Shown: positions 39,166 through 45,969 of the stretch, piece after piece
How positions within the stretch are numbered: position 1 is the first letter of the stretch
How the letters are laid out: the number at the start of each line of letters is the position of its first letter
The notes under the pieces: model-generated
Database searches by the model: none
What the model saw: only the letters and a program-made list of their open reading frames with translations
What the model was told of the DNA's origin: nothing
IMG/VR virus record: IMGVR_UViG_3300028192_000006
Location: 1-46,707 of that record
Origin: a virus
Reading direction: 5' to 3' (one strand)
Length of the DNA: 46,707 bases
Translations under genes and position numbers: made by a program

Positions 39166-39410
39166 GAGCAGTTATATGGAGTAAGAACAATTGTGCTATT
39201 TGCGAAAGAGCAAAAGCATTCCTCTTACATAAAGGAATTAGTTATGAAGAGAGAAATATTGAAGATGAGTTCAGTCCTTGGACTCCTGAAGATTTTTTTA
39301 AAGCAGTACCAAATGCTAGGACATTCCCTCAAATAGAAATTGATGGAAAAATGATTGGTGGATTTGATATGCTAATGACTCATATGCAATTAGGAGAATT
39401 AAGTTTATGA
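39162..39410 (+). CDS. nrdC: Glutaredoxin (NrdC-like)
   Basis: 82 residues: SKNNCAICERAKAFL gives the CxxC redox motif near residue 11, and TFPQIEIDGKMIGGFD the cis-Pro and glutathione site. It reduces NrdA during turnover. It overlaps nrdB and the next gene by 4 bp each. T4 keeps nrdC apart from nrdAB; here it follows nrdB directly. Confidence 0.93.
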   Translation: MRAVIWSKNNCAICERAKAFLLHKGISYEERNIEDEFSPWTPEDFFKAVPNARTFPQIEIDGKMIGGFDMLMTHMQLGELSL

Positions 39411-39595
39411 TATGTAATAATTGTAATAGCCAACCTTTTGAGGTTATGGTTAAGGATGAAATGGGATTTGCTACTGAATCAATTGAGTTGGATGCACCAG
39501 CTACTCATTGTCCATTTTGTGGGTCAAATTTAGAATGGGCACAACGTGGAGGATTTGATGCAGGCGAATATGATGAAGACCGATTGGATATATAA
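39407..39595 (+). CDS. Small zinc-ribbon protein
   Basis: 62 residues with two CxxC pairs, MICNNCNS (residues 3, 6) and THCPFCGS (about 34, 37), followed by an acidic tail. This fits a single structural zinc site. It may bind nucleic acid or protein. It is coupled to glutaredoxin and overlaps the GIY-YIG gene by 23 bp. Confidence 0.78.
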   Translation: MICNNCNSQPFEVMVKDEMGFATESIELDAPATHCPFCGSNLEWAQRGGFDAGEYDEDRLDI

Positions 39596-40055
39596 TGAAC
39601 GACAATTTACTTCTGATGATATTGGTGATTTTTATGGTTTTGTGTATCGCATTACCAACTTGGTCAATGGATATGATTACGTTGGTCGTAAATACTTTAA
39701 TACCGTCAGGAAGCTAAATCCTTTAAAAGGTTTTAAAAGAAAACGTAAGGTCACAAAAGAAACAGATTGGCAAGAATATTGGGGATCGAGCAAAAGATTA
39801 TTAGAAGATATTGAAAAACACGGAAAACACAACTTTAAGCGCGAAATCATTTTTCTCTGTTCTTCCCGCGGTCAGACGAATTATATGGAGGCTAAAATCC
39901 AATTTGAAGAAGATGTACTGATTAAAGAAAATAATTATAATGGAATTATAGCTATCAAACTAGGTGGTGGTTCTATAAAAAATTTATCAGAAGATTATTA
40001 TAAATCAAAATGGTTAAATTTAAAAAAAACTATGTACAATCAACCTAAAATATGA
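39573..40055 (+). CDS. GIY-YIG-type endonuclease-like protein
   Basis: 160 residues from ATG 39573 (ATG 39570 and an upstream GTG are in frame). YGFVYRITNLVNGYDYVGRK fits the GIY-YIG core (Y-x-F-V-Y...Y-V-G), and YWGSSKRLLEDIEKHGKHNF with REIIF the second half, as in Seg-type and other phage endonucleases. Related genes in marine T4-like phages are widespread and probably not free-standing homing enzymes only. Whether this one is mobile is unknown. Confidence 0.75.
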   Translation: MKTDWIYNERQFTSDDIGDFYGFVYRITNLVNGYDYVGRKYFNTVRKLNPLKGFKRKRKVTKETDWQEYWGSSKRLLEDIEKHGKHNFKREIIFLCSSRGQTNYMEAKIQFEEDVLIKENNYNGIIAIKLGGGSIKNLSEDYYKSKWLNLKKTMYNQPKI

Positions 40056-40061
40056 TATAAT
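40033..40061 (+). promoter_or_regulatory. Sigma70-type promoter of rnh, predicted leaderless
   Basis: TGTACA (40033-40038), 17-bp spacer ending TATGA, TATAAT (40056-40061). It overlaps the end of the GIY-YIG gene. The ATG at 40069 is 7 nt after the -10 box, so the mRNA probably starts at its start codon; no Shine-Dalgarno is present. Confidence 0.8.
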
Positions 40062-40068
40062 ATAGATT

Positions 40069-40926
40069 ATGGTATTAGTAGACTTCAATGGTTTAGCAAT
40101 TGGTTCAATAATGGGTTCTTTAAATAGAGGTGAAGGACTCTCTGAAAGTTTAGTTAAACATATTATTCTGAATAACCTTAGGTTATATAGGAAAAAATAT
40201 TCTATAAGTAAGTATGGCAAAATAGTAATATGTTGCGATAGTCCATCTTGGCGTAGAGATGTATATCCAGAATATAAAGCAAATCGTAAAACTGGTAGAG
40301 AAAAGGATAAACATGATTGGGCTGCAATTTTTGATTTAATTGATTCAACATTAAATGACATAAGGGAGAACTTCCCATACGCAGTTATTAAAATAGATAA
40401 AGCAGAAGCAGATGATATTATTGGTGCTTTAACTATTCATAAAGCATGTCCTCTTGTAGGAGAAGATGTAGTGATTATATCCGCAGACAAAGATTTTATT
40501 CAATTACAGAAGCATGGCCACGTTATTCAATGGTCACCTTTATTTAATAAAATGGTAAAGGACACTAATCCAACAAAATATTTATTTGAACATCTTTTAA
40601 AAGGTGACTCAGGTGATGGTGTTCCTAATGTATTAAGTCCAGACAATTGTTTAGTAAATCATATTAGGCAAAGTCCTATGACTAAAAAGAAAATGGCAGA
40701 ATGGTGGAATAATAAAGAAAAACTTAAAGAAGTTATGCCACAAGAAGTATTTAGAAATTACATACGTAATAGAGAAATGATTGATTTAAATAGAACACCT
40801 GAAGCAATTAAAAAGGAATCTATTGACCAGTATGAAAACTATAAATACCCTCAAAGAAGTAATATATTAACTTACTTAATAGAGAATAGAATGAAAATGT
40901 TAATTGAAAATGCAGGAGAGTTTTAA
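40069..40926 (+). CDS. rnh: RNase H / flap 5'-3' exonuclease
   Basis: 285 residues (T4 Rnh 305). FEN-type acidic residues occur in order: MVLVDFNGLAIG, VICCDSPSWRRDVYPEYKAN, KAEADDIIGAL, ISADKDFIQLQ, KGDSGDGVPNVL with the helix-hairpin-helix region. It removes RNA primers on the lagging strand. The C-terminal part is shorter than in T4. Leaderless promoter as above; a conserved small gene follows by 1-bp overlap. Confidence 0.92.
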   Translation: MVLVDFNGLAIGSIMGSLNRGEGLSESLVKHIILNNLRLYRKKYSISKYGKIVICCDSPSWRRDVYPEYKANRKTGREKDKHDWAAIFDLIDSTLNDIRENFPYAVIKIDKAEADDIIGALTIHKACPLVGEDVVIISADKDFIQLQKHGHVIQWSPLFNKMVKDTNPTKYLFEHLLKGDSGDGVPNVLSPDNCLVNHIRQSPMTKKKMAEWWNNKEKLKEVMPQEVFRNYIRNREMIDLNRTPEAIKKESIDQYENYKYPQRSNILTYLIENRMKMLIENAGEF

Positions 40927-41321
40927 TGTTAGAAATACATGAAGTTTTTACAACCCTTGGTAGAGCTAATAAGCCTGAAGAAAAGGCTAAAGCATTATTA
41001 GACAATGATAGTGTAGGATTAAGAACACTTATGCGTTTGAATTTTGATCCTACAATTAAATTAAATGTAAATGATGAAATAGAGTATGAAGAAGCAGAAG
41101 AAGCTAAAACAACGTTACATAAAGAAACTAGGAATTATGCAAGTTTAACTGATGAACGTACATCTAAGGATCGTAATTCAAATCAATTTAAAGATATATT
41201 AGAATCTCTTGACCCAAGAGAAGCTAGAATTTTAAATGCAGCAAAAAATAAAGAATTAAAGATGCGAGGTTTATCAAGAAAACTTGCAGTTGAAGTTTGG
41301 GGTAATAGGATATTTCGATGA
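40926..41321 (+). CDS. Conserved T4-like protein (DUF6433-like)
   Basis: 131 residues. EEKAKALLDNDSVGLRTLMR followed by LNFDPTIKL matches the start of a family filed, as I recall, as DUF6433 in T4-like marine phages, just after rnh; its acidic middle and basic C-terminal RGLSRKLAVEVWGNRIF suit a nucleic-acid or replisome-binding adaptor. In T4 the genes next to rnh include dsbA, 33 and 59, so an equivalent role is possible but not shown. Confidence 0.65.
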   Translation: MLEIHEVFTTLGRANKPEEKAKALLDNDSVGLRTLMRLNFDPTIKLNVNDEIEYEEAEEAKTTLHKETRNYASLTDERTSKDRNSNQFKDILESLDPREARILNAAKNKELKMRGLSRKLAVEVWGNRIFR

Positions 41322-41452
41322 GTAAAACAATGATACCGTATGTTATACGGAAAAGAGATGCTAATAAAAATGTATTATCTAAAAAAATTATGAGTCATGG
41401 AACATTTAGGTGTAAACGTCATCCAAACAGTAAAAGGTGTCAACAACCTTGA
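41318..41452 (+). CDS. 44-residue basic protein
   Basis: ATGA overlap with the previous gene. MSKTMIPYVIRKRDANKNV then two Cys (FRCKRHPNSKRCQQP). Very basic, and two cysteines with a His between could bind zinc. Its stop overlaps the next TTG. Not recognised. Confidence 0.55.
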   Translation: MSKTMIPYVIRKRDANKNVLSKKIMSHGTFRCKRHPNSKRCQQP

Positions 41453-41601
41453 ATGATGAAGAGTTAAAAGAATTTATTGAATATTTTAAAGATGAATTAC
41501 CAAACCCAGACCATCATCCATTGAAAGTAATGTGGTTATATAGATGGTGGAAAAGTATAGTCATAAGGAATAGAGATGCCAACTTATACATTCAAAAGTA
41601 A
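41449..41601 (+). CDS. Possible 50-residue protein, TTG start
   Basis: TTG 41449 (TTGA with the previous stop) opens a 50-codon frame: MNDEELKEFIEYFKDELPNP then HHPLKVMWLYRWWKS. Strong Trp/Tyr content at the end. AAAAGG lies 10 bp before. It overlaps the next gene by 26 bp. Coding is likely from composition, not proven. Confidence 0.5.
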   Translation: MNDEELKEFIEYFKDELPNPDHHPLKVMWLYRWWKSIVIRNRDANLYIQK

Positions 41602-41815
41602 TAAAACTGGGAAAGAATGGGATGATGTAATGTCTTATAAAGAACTTGATAATTATTATGTAAAGCACGATTGTGAACAAGTAATAGGATTACCTACGAC
41701 AATATCAGGAACTGGTGATATTAGACATAAACATTCTGATGATTTTAATGATAGACTTAAAGAAATTCATAAACATGCTGGTAGGCATTCAACAATGAGT
41801 GATACAATTAAATGA
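41576..41815 (+). CDS. Small FmdB-like phage protein
   Basis: 79 residues starting MPTYTFKSNKTGKEWDDVMS, similar to the conserved phage 'putative regulatory FmdB' start, but with only one Cys (HDCEQV) instead of a zinc ribbon. The middle has LPTTISGTGDIRHKH. AAGGAAT lies 6 bp before the ATG. It overlaps the exonuclease gene by 4 bp. Unknown role. Confidence 0.7.
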   Translation: MPTYTFKSNKTGKEWDDVMSYKELDNYYVKHDCEQVIGLPTTISGTGDIRHKHSDDFNDRLKEIHKHAGRHSTMSDTIK

Positions 41816-42468
41816 TATTTAAACACGAACCAGTTAACTTAGGTTATAAAGACCTCAAATCAGTTACCAAAACTAGTGGAAGGAAATACTCTACACCTAA
41901 AGGTGACTACCCATCAATAACAACAATTCTTGGTCAATTAAGTAAAGCTGCTATTATGGCTTGGCGAGATAGAATTGGTCATGAAGAAGCTAATAAAATT
42001 TCAAGACAAGCTGCTGGTCGTGGTACAGCAGTTCATGCTATATGTGAGAGATATGTTAATAATGACCCTGATTATGCAAAGGGTGTAATGCCTAATATCC
42101 TATTTGATTTTAATAGAATTAAAAATATATTAGATGATCGTATAGGAACAGTATATGGACAAGAATTACCACTATATTCTGACCATTTAGGAGTGGCTGG
42201 GAGAGTGGATTGTATAGCAGAATTCGATGGTAAATTATCAGTCATTGATTATAAAACCTCACGTAAGACAAAAAAGAAAGAATGGATTGAATCATATTTC
42301 ATGCAAGAATGTTTTTATGCAATTGCTTGGGAAGAAAGAACTGGTCAACCAATAACACAATTAGTAACAATCATCTCAGTAGATGATGCTCCAGCTCAAA
42401 TCTTTATCGAACATCGTGACGATTGGGATAAAAAGCTAGTAGAAGTAATAGAAAAATATTCTACATAA
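41812..42468 (+). CDS. PD-(D/E)XK exonuclease, MGME1/RecB-like
   Basis: 218 residues. PSITTILGQLSKAAIMAWRD, RGTAVHAICERYV and GVAGRVDCIAEFDGK followed by LSVIDYKTSRK show the RecB-type nuclease core (G..D...D-x-K). The QECFYAIAWEE motif downstream is the QxxxY motif of this family. T4-like cyanophages carry it next to rnh. It likely trims DNA ends or host DNA. Ends right before a promoter region. Confidence 0.88.
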   Translation: MIFKHEPVNLGYKDLKSVTKTSGRKYSTPKGDYPSITTILGQLSKAAIMAWRDRIGHEEANKISRQAAGRGTAVHAICERYVNNDPDYAKGVMPNILFDFNRIKNILDDRIGTVYGQELPLYSDHLGVAGRVDCIAEFDGKLSVIDYKTSRKTKKKEWIESYFMQECFYAIAWEERTGQPITQLVTIISVDDAPAQIFIEHRDDWDKKLVEVIEKYST

Positions 42469-42485
42469 TCCCCTTTTAAAAGAAA

Positions 42486-42547
42486 AATAGTACTTTATGC
42501 GAAAATAGTTACACGCGGGCTGTAAACTATGGTATAATAGTACTATT
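42486..42547 (+). promoter_or_regulatory. Operator-type promoter, copy 3
   Basis: AATAGTACTTT (42486-42496), then TTACAC, an extended -10 TATGG with TATAAT (42533-42538), and the palindrome AATAGTACTATT (42536-42547). It matches the cassette at 3925-3997 except for the hairpin arm. It precedes the gene at 42569. Confidence 0.75.
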
Positions 42548-42568
42548 AAAATGAAAAAAGGAAAAATT

Positions 42569-42859
42569 ATGACAGTTACAGAATTAATATACAGGTTAGT
42601 CCAACGATCAGATGGTCAATGGCATGACAGAACGGATGATACTTTACACATAGGTTATTCTGGCTGGGAAACTAGGCGAGAAACTGAACGTTCAATACTA
42701 CAACAAAGTGGTGTTCGATTAAGTGAAGTTCGTAGATTGCAGGACGAAGGTGTTGTTACATCTTGTGTCTTAGATGATTATCATGTTGGACTTACGCTCG
42801 ATATAGACCAAGTTTTAAGATATACAGATTGGTCACTTCAACAATTGGAGCTTTGGTAA
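42569..42859 (+). CDS. 96-residue unknown protein behind an operator promoter
   Basis: ATG 42569 follows AAAAAAGGA; an in-frame ATG at 42551 lies before that ribosome site and is rejected. The protein begins MTVTELIYRLVQRSDGQWHD and has SILQQSGVRLSEVRRLQDEG, a helix-turn-helix-like pair of helices, and TLDIDQVLRYTDWSLQQLEL. A small DNA-binding protein is possible, for instance the regulator of the palindromic promoters beside it. No family is recognised. Confidence 0.65.
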   Translation: MTVTELIYRLVQRSDGQWHDRTDDTLHIGYSGWETRRETERSILQQSGVRLSEVRRLQDEGVVTSCVLDDYHVGLTLDIDQVLRYTDWSLQQLELW

Positions 42860-42865
42860 TAAAAT

Positions 42866-42966
42866 CACCTGGCCTACTGACTCGTTCACTCTGGACCCAT
42901 AAGTTCTTACACGAAACAGCTCACGTATGGTATAATAGTACTATTAGATAATAAAAAAGGAAAAAA
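42866..42966 (+). repeat. About 100-bp promoter repeat, copy 2
   Basis: Second copy of 4206-4306: CACCTGGCCTACTGACTCG, then CTCTGGACCCATAAGTT, ACACGAAACAGC, the same -10 and palindrome, with a few differences (e.g. TTCACT for TTCGTT, CTTAC for CCCAC). Confidence 0.85.
42931..42945 (+). promoter_or_regulatory. Operator-type promoter, copy 4
   Basis: Extended -10 TATGG with TATAAT (42931-42936) and palindrome AATAGTACTATT (42934-42945). It precedes ATG 42973 with the leader AAAAAAGGAAAAA. Confidence 0.75.
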
Positions 42967-42972
42967 TAAATT

Positions 42973-43230
42973 ATGAATAACATTGATAAAATCGCAAAAT
43001 TAATCGCAACATTAGATAATGATGGTTTGAATAAAATTATCCCTATCTTTAAACAACATCGCAAGACATTAGCTCATGCAACCAAAATGGATTTAAAGGT
43101 TGGCATGAAAGTTTCTTGGGGTGCAATGGGACACGGGGTGGTTGATAAAATTAATCGCACTAAATGTGTTTGTACTAGGAATGATGGTCAAAAATGGACT
43201 ATTCCTATGACAATGTTGAGGATTCAATAA
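42973..43230 (+). CDS. Small KOW-like protein
   Basis: 85 residues. After a helical start (NNIDKIAKLIATLDNDGLNK), DLKVGMKVSWGAMGHGVVDK then TKCVCTRNDGQKWTIPMTML is a beta-rich unit of KOW/SH3-like type (hydrophobic, Gly turn). Phages have many conserved proteins of this kind with unknown role. It stands behind an operator-type promoter and its stop overlaps the next small ATG. Confidence 0.7.
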   Translation: MNNIDKIAKLIATLDNDGLNKIIPIFKQHRKTLAHATKMDLKVGMKVSWGAMGHGVVDKINRTKCVCTRNDGQKWTIPMTMLRIQ

Positions 43231-43304
43231 TGGAAAGCGAAATTATAGTATTTTTAGTTTTATTAGGAAATTTATTTTTACATATATCTTTAGGGAGATT
43301 TTAA
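43230..43304 (+). CDS. 24-residue membrane peptide
   Basis: TAATG overlap; MESEIIVFLVLLGNLFLHIS plus LGRF is a single hydrophobic helix. AGGGAG for the next gene lies inside it. Like the peptide at 43857 it seems to be a coupled membrane microprotein. Coding supported by context only. Confidence 0.45.
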   Translation: MESEIIVFLVLLGNLFLHISLGRF

Positions 43305-43305
43305 A

Positions 43306-43587
43306 ATGGTAGTAAACGGATTAGAAGCAAGATGGGATGACTTAGTTGACTTTAAACAAAAAGGTCGATGGTTATGTATTTACCAAAAAGGTACAGATGG
43401 TCTTCAAGATAAAATAAAAGGCCGCGGCCCTTGGTATACATATAAAACCCAAGAATGGTCAAATGAAAAACAATGTTGGGAATCAATTCCTAAGATTACA
43501 TACACATGGACTGCAGATATGGTCCGTGAATTTTATAATGAACGCATGAAAGAATCATGGGTTATGTCACATGCTTGTGACTTTTAA
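43306..43587 (+). CDS. Unknown small protein, Trp-rich
   Basis: 93 residues from ATG after GGGAG. MVVNGLEARWDDLVDFKQKG, WLCIYQKGTDGLQDK, RGPWYTYKTQEWS. Many Trp and Lys, beta-like. No domain recognised. Confidence 0.7.
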   Translation: MVVNGLEARWDDLVDFKQKGRWLCIYQKGTDGLQDKIKGRGPWYTYKTQEWSNEKQCWESIPKITYTWTADMVREFYNERMKESWVMSHACDF

Positions 43588-43596
43588 GGAGATAAT

Positions 43597-43860
43597 ATGA
43601 CACTAGATGAATTAATGATTAAATATGAAAGCCCAGACAATGAAACAAGTTTGGCAAAGGGAATACCAATAAAATTACTTTCTTGGGTTCAAGGTGAATT
43701 TAATAATCCTTCACGAAGAAAAGTAAGGTATGTGTTTAGGGGTGTATCAGGTGGCTGGCGTTTTGGTGTTTGGTATAAACGACCACAATCATTTTGTCAT
43801 AAAGGTATGGCAGATACATTTGCAATTTATAAACGTTCTAAAGTGTGGTATTCAGCATGA
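43597..43860 (+). CDS. Unknown small protein
   Basis: 87 residues after AAGGAGATA. MTLDELMIKYESPDNETSLA, then basic, aromatic YVFRGVSGGWRFGVWYKRPQ. One Cys-His near the end. No motif identified; it shares codon use and style with its neighbours. Confidence 0.7.
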   Translation: MTLDELMIKYESPDNETSLAKGIPIKLLSWVQGEFNNPSRRKVRYVFRGVSGGWRFGVWYKRPQSFCHKGMADTFAIYKRSKVWYSA

Positions 43861-43943
43861 CACTTGAAAATATATTAGTAGTCACATTAGCAATTGCTAA
43901 TGTCATTGTTTGGACTTGGGTAGGGATAATTATATATGCGTGA
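43857..43943 (+). CDS. 28-residue membrane peptide
   Basis: ATGA overlap. MTLENILVVTLAIANVIVWT plus WVGIIIYA forms one membrane helix. It is the fourth such microprotein candidate coupled to its neighbour. Confidence 0.45.
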   Translation: MTLENILVVTLAIANVIVWTWVGIIIYA

Positions 43944-43949
43944 TTTATT

Positions 43950-44492
43950 ATGAATGAAACAATGGGACAAGTTGAGAAAAAACCATTGCTTGGATTAATT
44001 GCAAATTATTTACGTGAAGAAACTTCAATTGCAATTTATAATAATCCTGATAAATTAAGGCATGTATTTGCTAGTCAAGGTGAGAAATTAATTAGGAATT
44101 ACTTTAAAGGTAATATTCGTTCAGCTGGAAATAGCTATGATATTGATGCTGAGATAGGAACTATTGAAGTAAAATCAACAGGTGGAGGTGTTGTTAATGG
44201 AATTCGAGCTAAATATAAAGCAGTTGGCAATTTACATCCTAAAAAAGATAAGTGTGATTGGATTGCTATTGTTGATTTTGAATCTCAACGAGTTTCAGTT
44301 ATACCAAACAAAGTATTTTATAAACGTGCCAAGTTAACTGAAAAAGCACATAAAGGTTCATTTACTTGGGCTGCAGATTATGGACAAAGACTACCCGGCA
44401 CAAATGTTCATTTAAACACAGAATTGTTTAAAGAATATGAAATCGATGCAAACAAAGAATTTAACAAAATAGGAATGGGAGACAAATTATGA
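43950..44492 (+). CDS. PD-(D/E)XK-like protein
   Basis: 180 residues. FASQGEKLIRNYFKGNIRSA, then SYDIDAEIGTIEVKSTGGG gives the E...D...E-V-K core of restriction-like nucleases, followed by DKCDWIAIVDFESQRVSVIP. Compare the GEIGE...YEVKT protein at 19384, which has the same order and length. The ATG at 43950 lacks a strong Shine-Dalgarno. It may be a small DNA nuclease; function unknown. Confidence 0.6.
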   Translation: MNETMGQVEKKPLLGLIANYLREETSIAIYNNPDKLRHVFASQGEKLIRNYFKGNIRSAGNSYDIDAEIGTIEVKSTGGGVVNGIRAKYKAVGNLHPKKDKCDWIAIVDFESQRVSVIPNKVFYKRAKLTEKAHKGSFTWAADYGQRLPGTNVHLNTELFKEYEIDANKEFNKIGMGDKL

Positions 44493-44725
44493 GATGGGCT
44501 GAAGCCACAATTGAAAAACGCAAGTTGGAAGGTGTTCGATTACGTTCTTGCCGATTATGGTTAGACGAAAAAGGATTTCATCCATTTCTTGACCAAGACG
44601 AATTATTAAGACCAGATATGCAAAAAAGCATGAGCTGTAAATATAATGAATTGCCTAAAGAGGCATGGGATTTAATGGATAAATATGATGCTGAAAAAGC
44701 AAGGAAAAGTAGATATGCTACGTGA
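44489..44725 (+). CDS. Small basic unknown protein
   Basis: 78 residues, ATGA overlap with the previous gene. MRWAEATIEKRKLEGVRLRS, CRLWLDEKGFHPFLDQDE and a basic end. It overlaps the HAD gene by 11 bp. No domain recognised. Confidence 0.7.
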   Translation: MRWAEATIEKRKLEGVRLRSCRLWLDEKGFHPFLDQDELLRPDMQKSMSCKYNELPKEAWDLMDKYDAEKARKSRYAT

Positions 44726-45317
44726 TTCGAAAGTATTAAGGAGTGTTCGAGACAAAGTTATATTAACTGACTGTGATGGAGTTCTATTAGATTGGGAGTA
44801 CCATTTCTATAAGTGGGTTTTGGAGACTCATGGTTTAGAGCAAAAAACAGCTTTATATAGCGTTGCAAAAGCTTTAGACATTCCGTGGAAAGATGGTGCT
44901 AAATTAATTCAAACATTTAATAAGTCTGAAATGATGAAGTCATTATCACCTCTTCGTGATGCTGTTAAATATGTTCGTAAATTACATGAGGAGCATGGAT
45001 ATATATTCCATGTGATTACCTCACAAACTGATGACCAACTTGGTCAAGCATATAGGAAAGAGAATTTAAGAAATGTCTTTGGTGATGTTTTTGATGGGTT
45101 TACTATACTTAAAACTGGACAAAATAAAGACAAAGTTCTTGCTAAGTGGGAAGGCACTGAATGCTACTGGATTGAAGACAAAGTATCAAATATTAAGATG
45201 GGAAATGATGCTGGTCTTGAAGGAATTCTAATAGAACATCATTGGAATGATGATTGTCATGACGAGAGAAAAGTCAAGACATGGAAAGAAATTTATAATA
45301 TTATTACAGGAGAATAG
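44715..45317 (+). CDS. HAD-superfamily phosphatase
   Basis: 200 residues from ATG 44715 with AAGGAA upstream. VILTDCDGVLLDWEYHFYKW holds the nucleophile motif DxDGV, FHVITSQTDDQLGQAYRKEN has the Ser/Thr motif II, and TGQNKDKVLAKWEGTE with CYWIEDKVSNIKMGNDAG the Lys and D-x(4)-D motifs. Size and motifs resemble 5'-nucleotidases and phage-encoded phosphatases. Substrate (a nucleotide, or 3'-phosphate ends) is not determined. Confidence 0.8.
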   Translation: MLRDSKVLRSVRDKVILTDCDGVLLDWEYHFYKWVLETHGLEQKTALYSVAKALDIPWKDGAKLIQTFNKSEMMKSLSPLRDAVKYVRKLHEEHGYIFHVITSQTDDQLGQAYRKENLRNVFGDVFDGFTILKTGQNKDKVLAKWEGTECYWIEDKVSNIKMGNDAGLEGILIEHHWNDDCHDERKVKTWKEIYNIITGE

Positions 45318-45557
45318 ATGGTTGATAGTGGTAAAGGATGGTCAGAGGAAATATACGGGATATATTTTAATTATGGCAGTTTTGGTCGTACTCAAAATAG
45401 AGCACAACGAGGAAAAAACTTTGCTAAATGTGTAACATTATTAGCTAGCTTAAATGCTTTAGAGCTTAAAGAAGCAATTTCTGAAGCAACGTTAATGCAA
45501 AGAGTTATTTTAAATAAAAAAATGGAGAAGATAAATGGTAAATTTAGTAACCAATAA
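45318..45557 (+). CDS. Unknown small protein
   Basis: 79 residues directly after the HAD gene with AGGAG upstream. MVDSGKGWSEEIYGIYFNYG then Arg-rich GRTQNRAQRGKNFAKCV, ending in helices. No match recognised. Confidence 0.65.
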   Translation: MVDSGKGWSEEIYGIYFNYGSFGRTQNRAQRGKNFAKCVTLLASLNALELKEAISEATLMQRVILNKKMEKINGKFSNQ

Positions 45558-45753
45558 AGCTGAAGAAACTACACACTTACGTAGCAAATCTAAGTTTTAT
45601 ATTGCTGGTTGGGTTGCAAATCGTGAATGCGAAAACCCACAAAAATTACCTGAGTCTTGTAAAGGTGATATTGTTGTTGAAAGATGGCATGAAGAATACC
45701 TTACAGGCTACGGCGATTTTTTAGCAAATGGGGAATGTCTAATGAATAGATAG
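45535..45753 (+). CDS. Unknown small protein
   Basis: 72 residues, overlapping the previous gene by 23 bp, with GGAG 8 nt before the ATG. FYIAGWVANRECENPQKLPE with two Cys and a late GECLMNR. Stop is adjacent to a TATAAATA site. Confidence 0.65.
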   Translation: MVNLVTNKAEETTHLRSKSKFYIAGWVANRECENPQKLPESCKGDIVVERWHEEYLTGYGDFLANGECLMNR

Positions 45754-45761
45754 TATAAATA
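45754..45761 (+). promoter_or_regulatory. T4-type late promoter
   Basis: TATAAATAACTC begins directly after the stop of the previous gene, 26 bp before the ATG at 45788. The same 12-mer is at 46260, so the two are a conserved pair. Confidence 0.65.
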
Positions 45762-45787
45762 ACTCTATATCACAACAGTTAAATCTG

Positions 45788-45958
45788 ATGACAGATCAAG
45801 AGTTATTCTTGAATGTACAAAATAAATTGCATCACATCGGTATGATGGGGCAGTGGTACCAACGGTACGATATTTCAAAATCTGCAGAAGAAGCTAAAAA
45901 AATAATTGATGAACTAAAAATGAGAAATGATGAACCATGTGGTATGAGTAGAAAATAA
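45788..45958 (+). CDS. 56-residue helical protein
   Basis: MTDQELFLNVQNKLHHIGMM, then GQWYQRYDISKSAEEAKKII. The ATG comes 26 bp after a late promoter and its TAA overlaps the next ATG. No clear Shine-Dalgarno. Mostly helical; unknown. Confidence 0.6.
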   Translation: MTDQELFLNVQNKLHHIGMMGQWYQRYDISKSAEEAKKIIDELKMRNDEPCGMSRK

Positions 45959-45969
45959 TGGAGGTAACT

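Noticed and set aside
42551-42568. ATG at 42551 as start of the 96-residue protein
   Set aside because: The ribosome site AAAAAAGGA lies after it, so 42569 is better.
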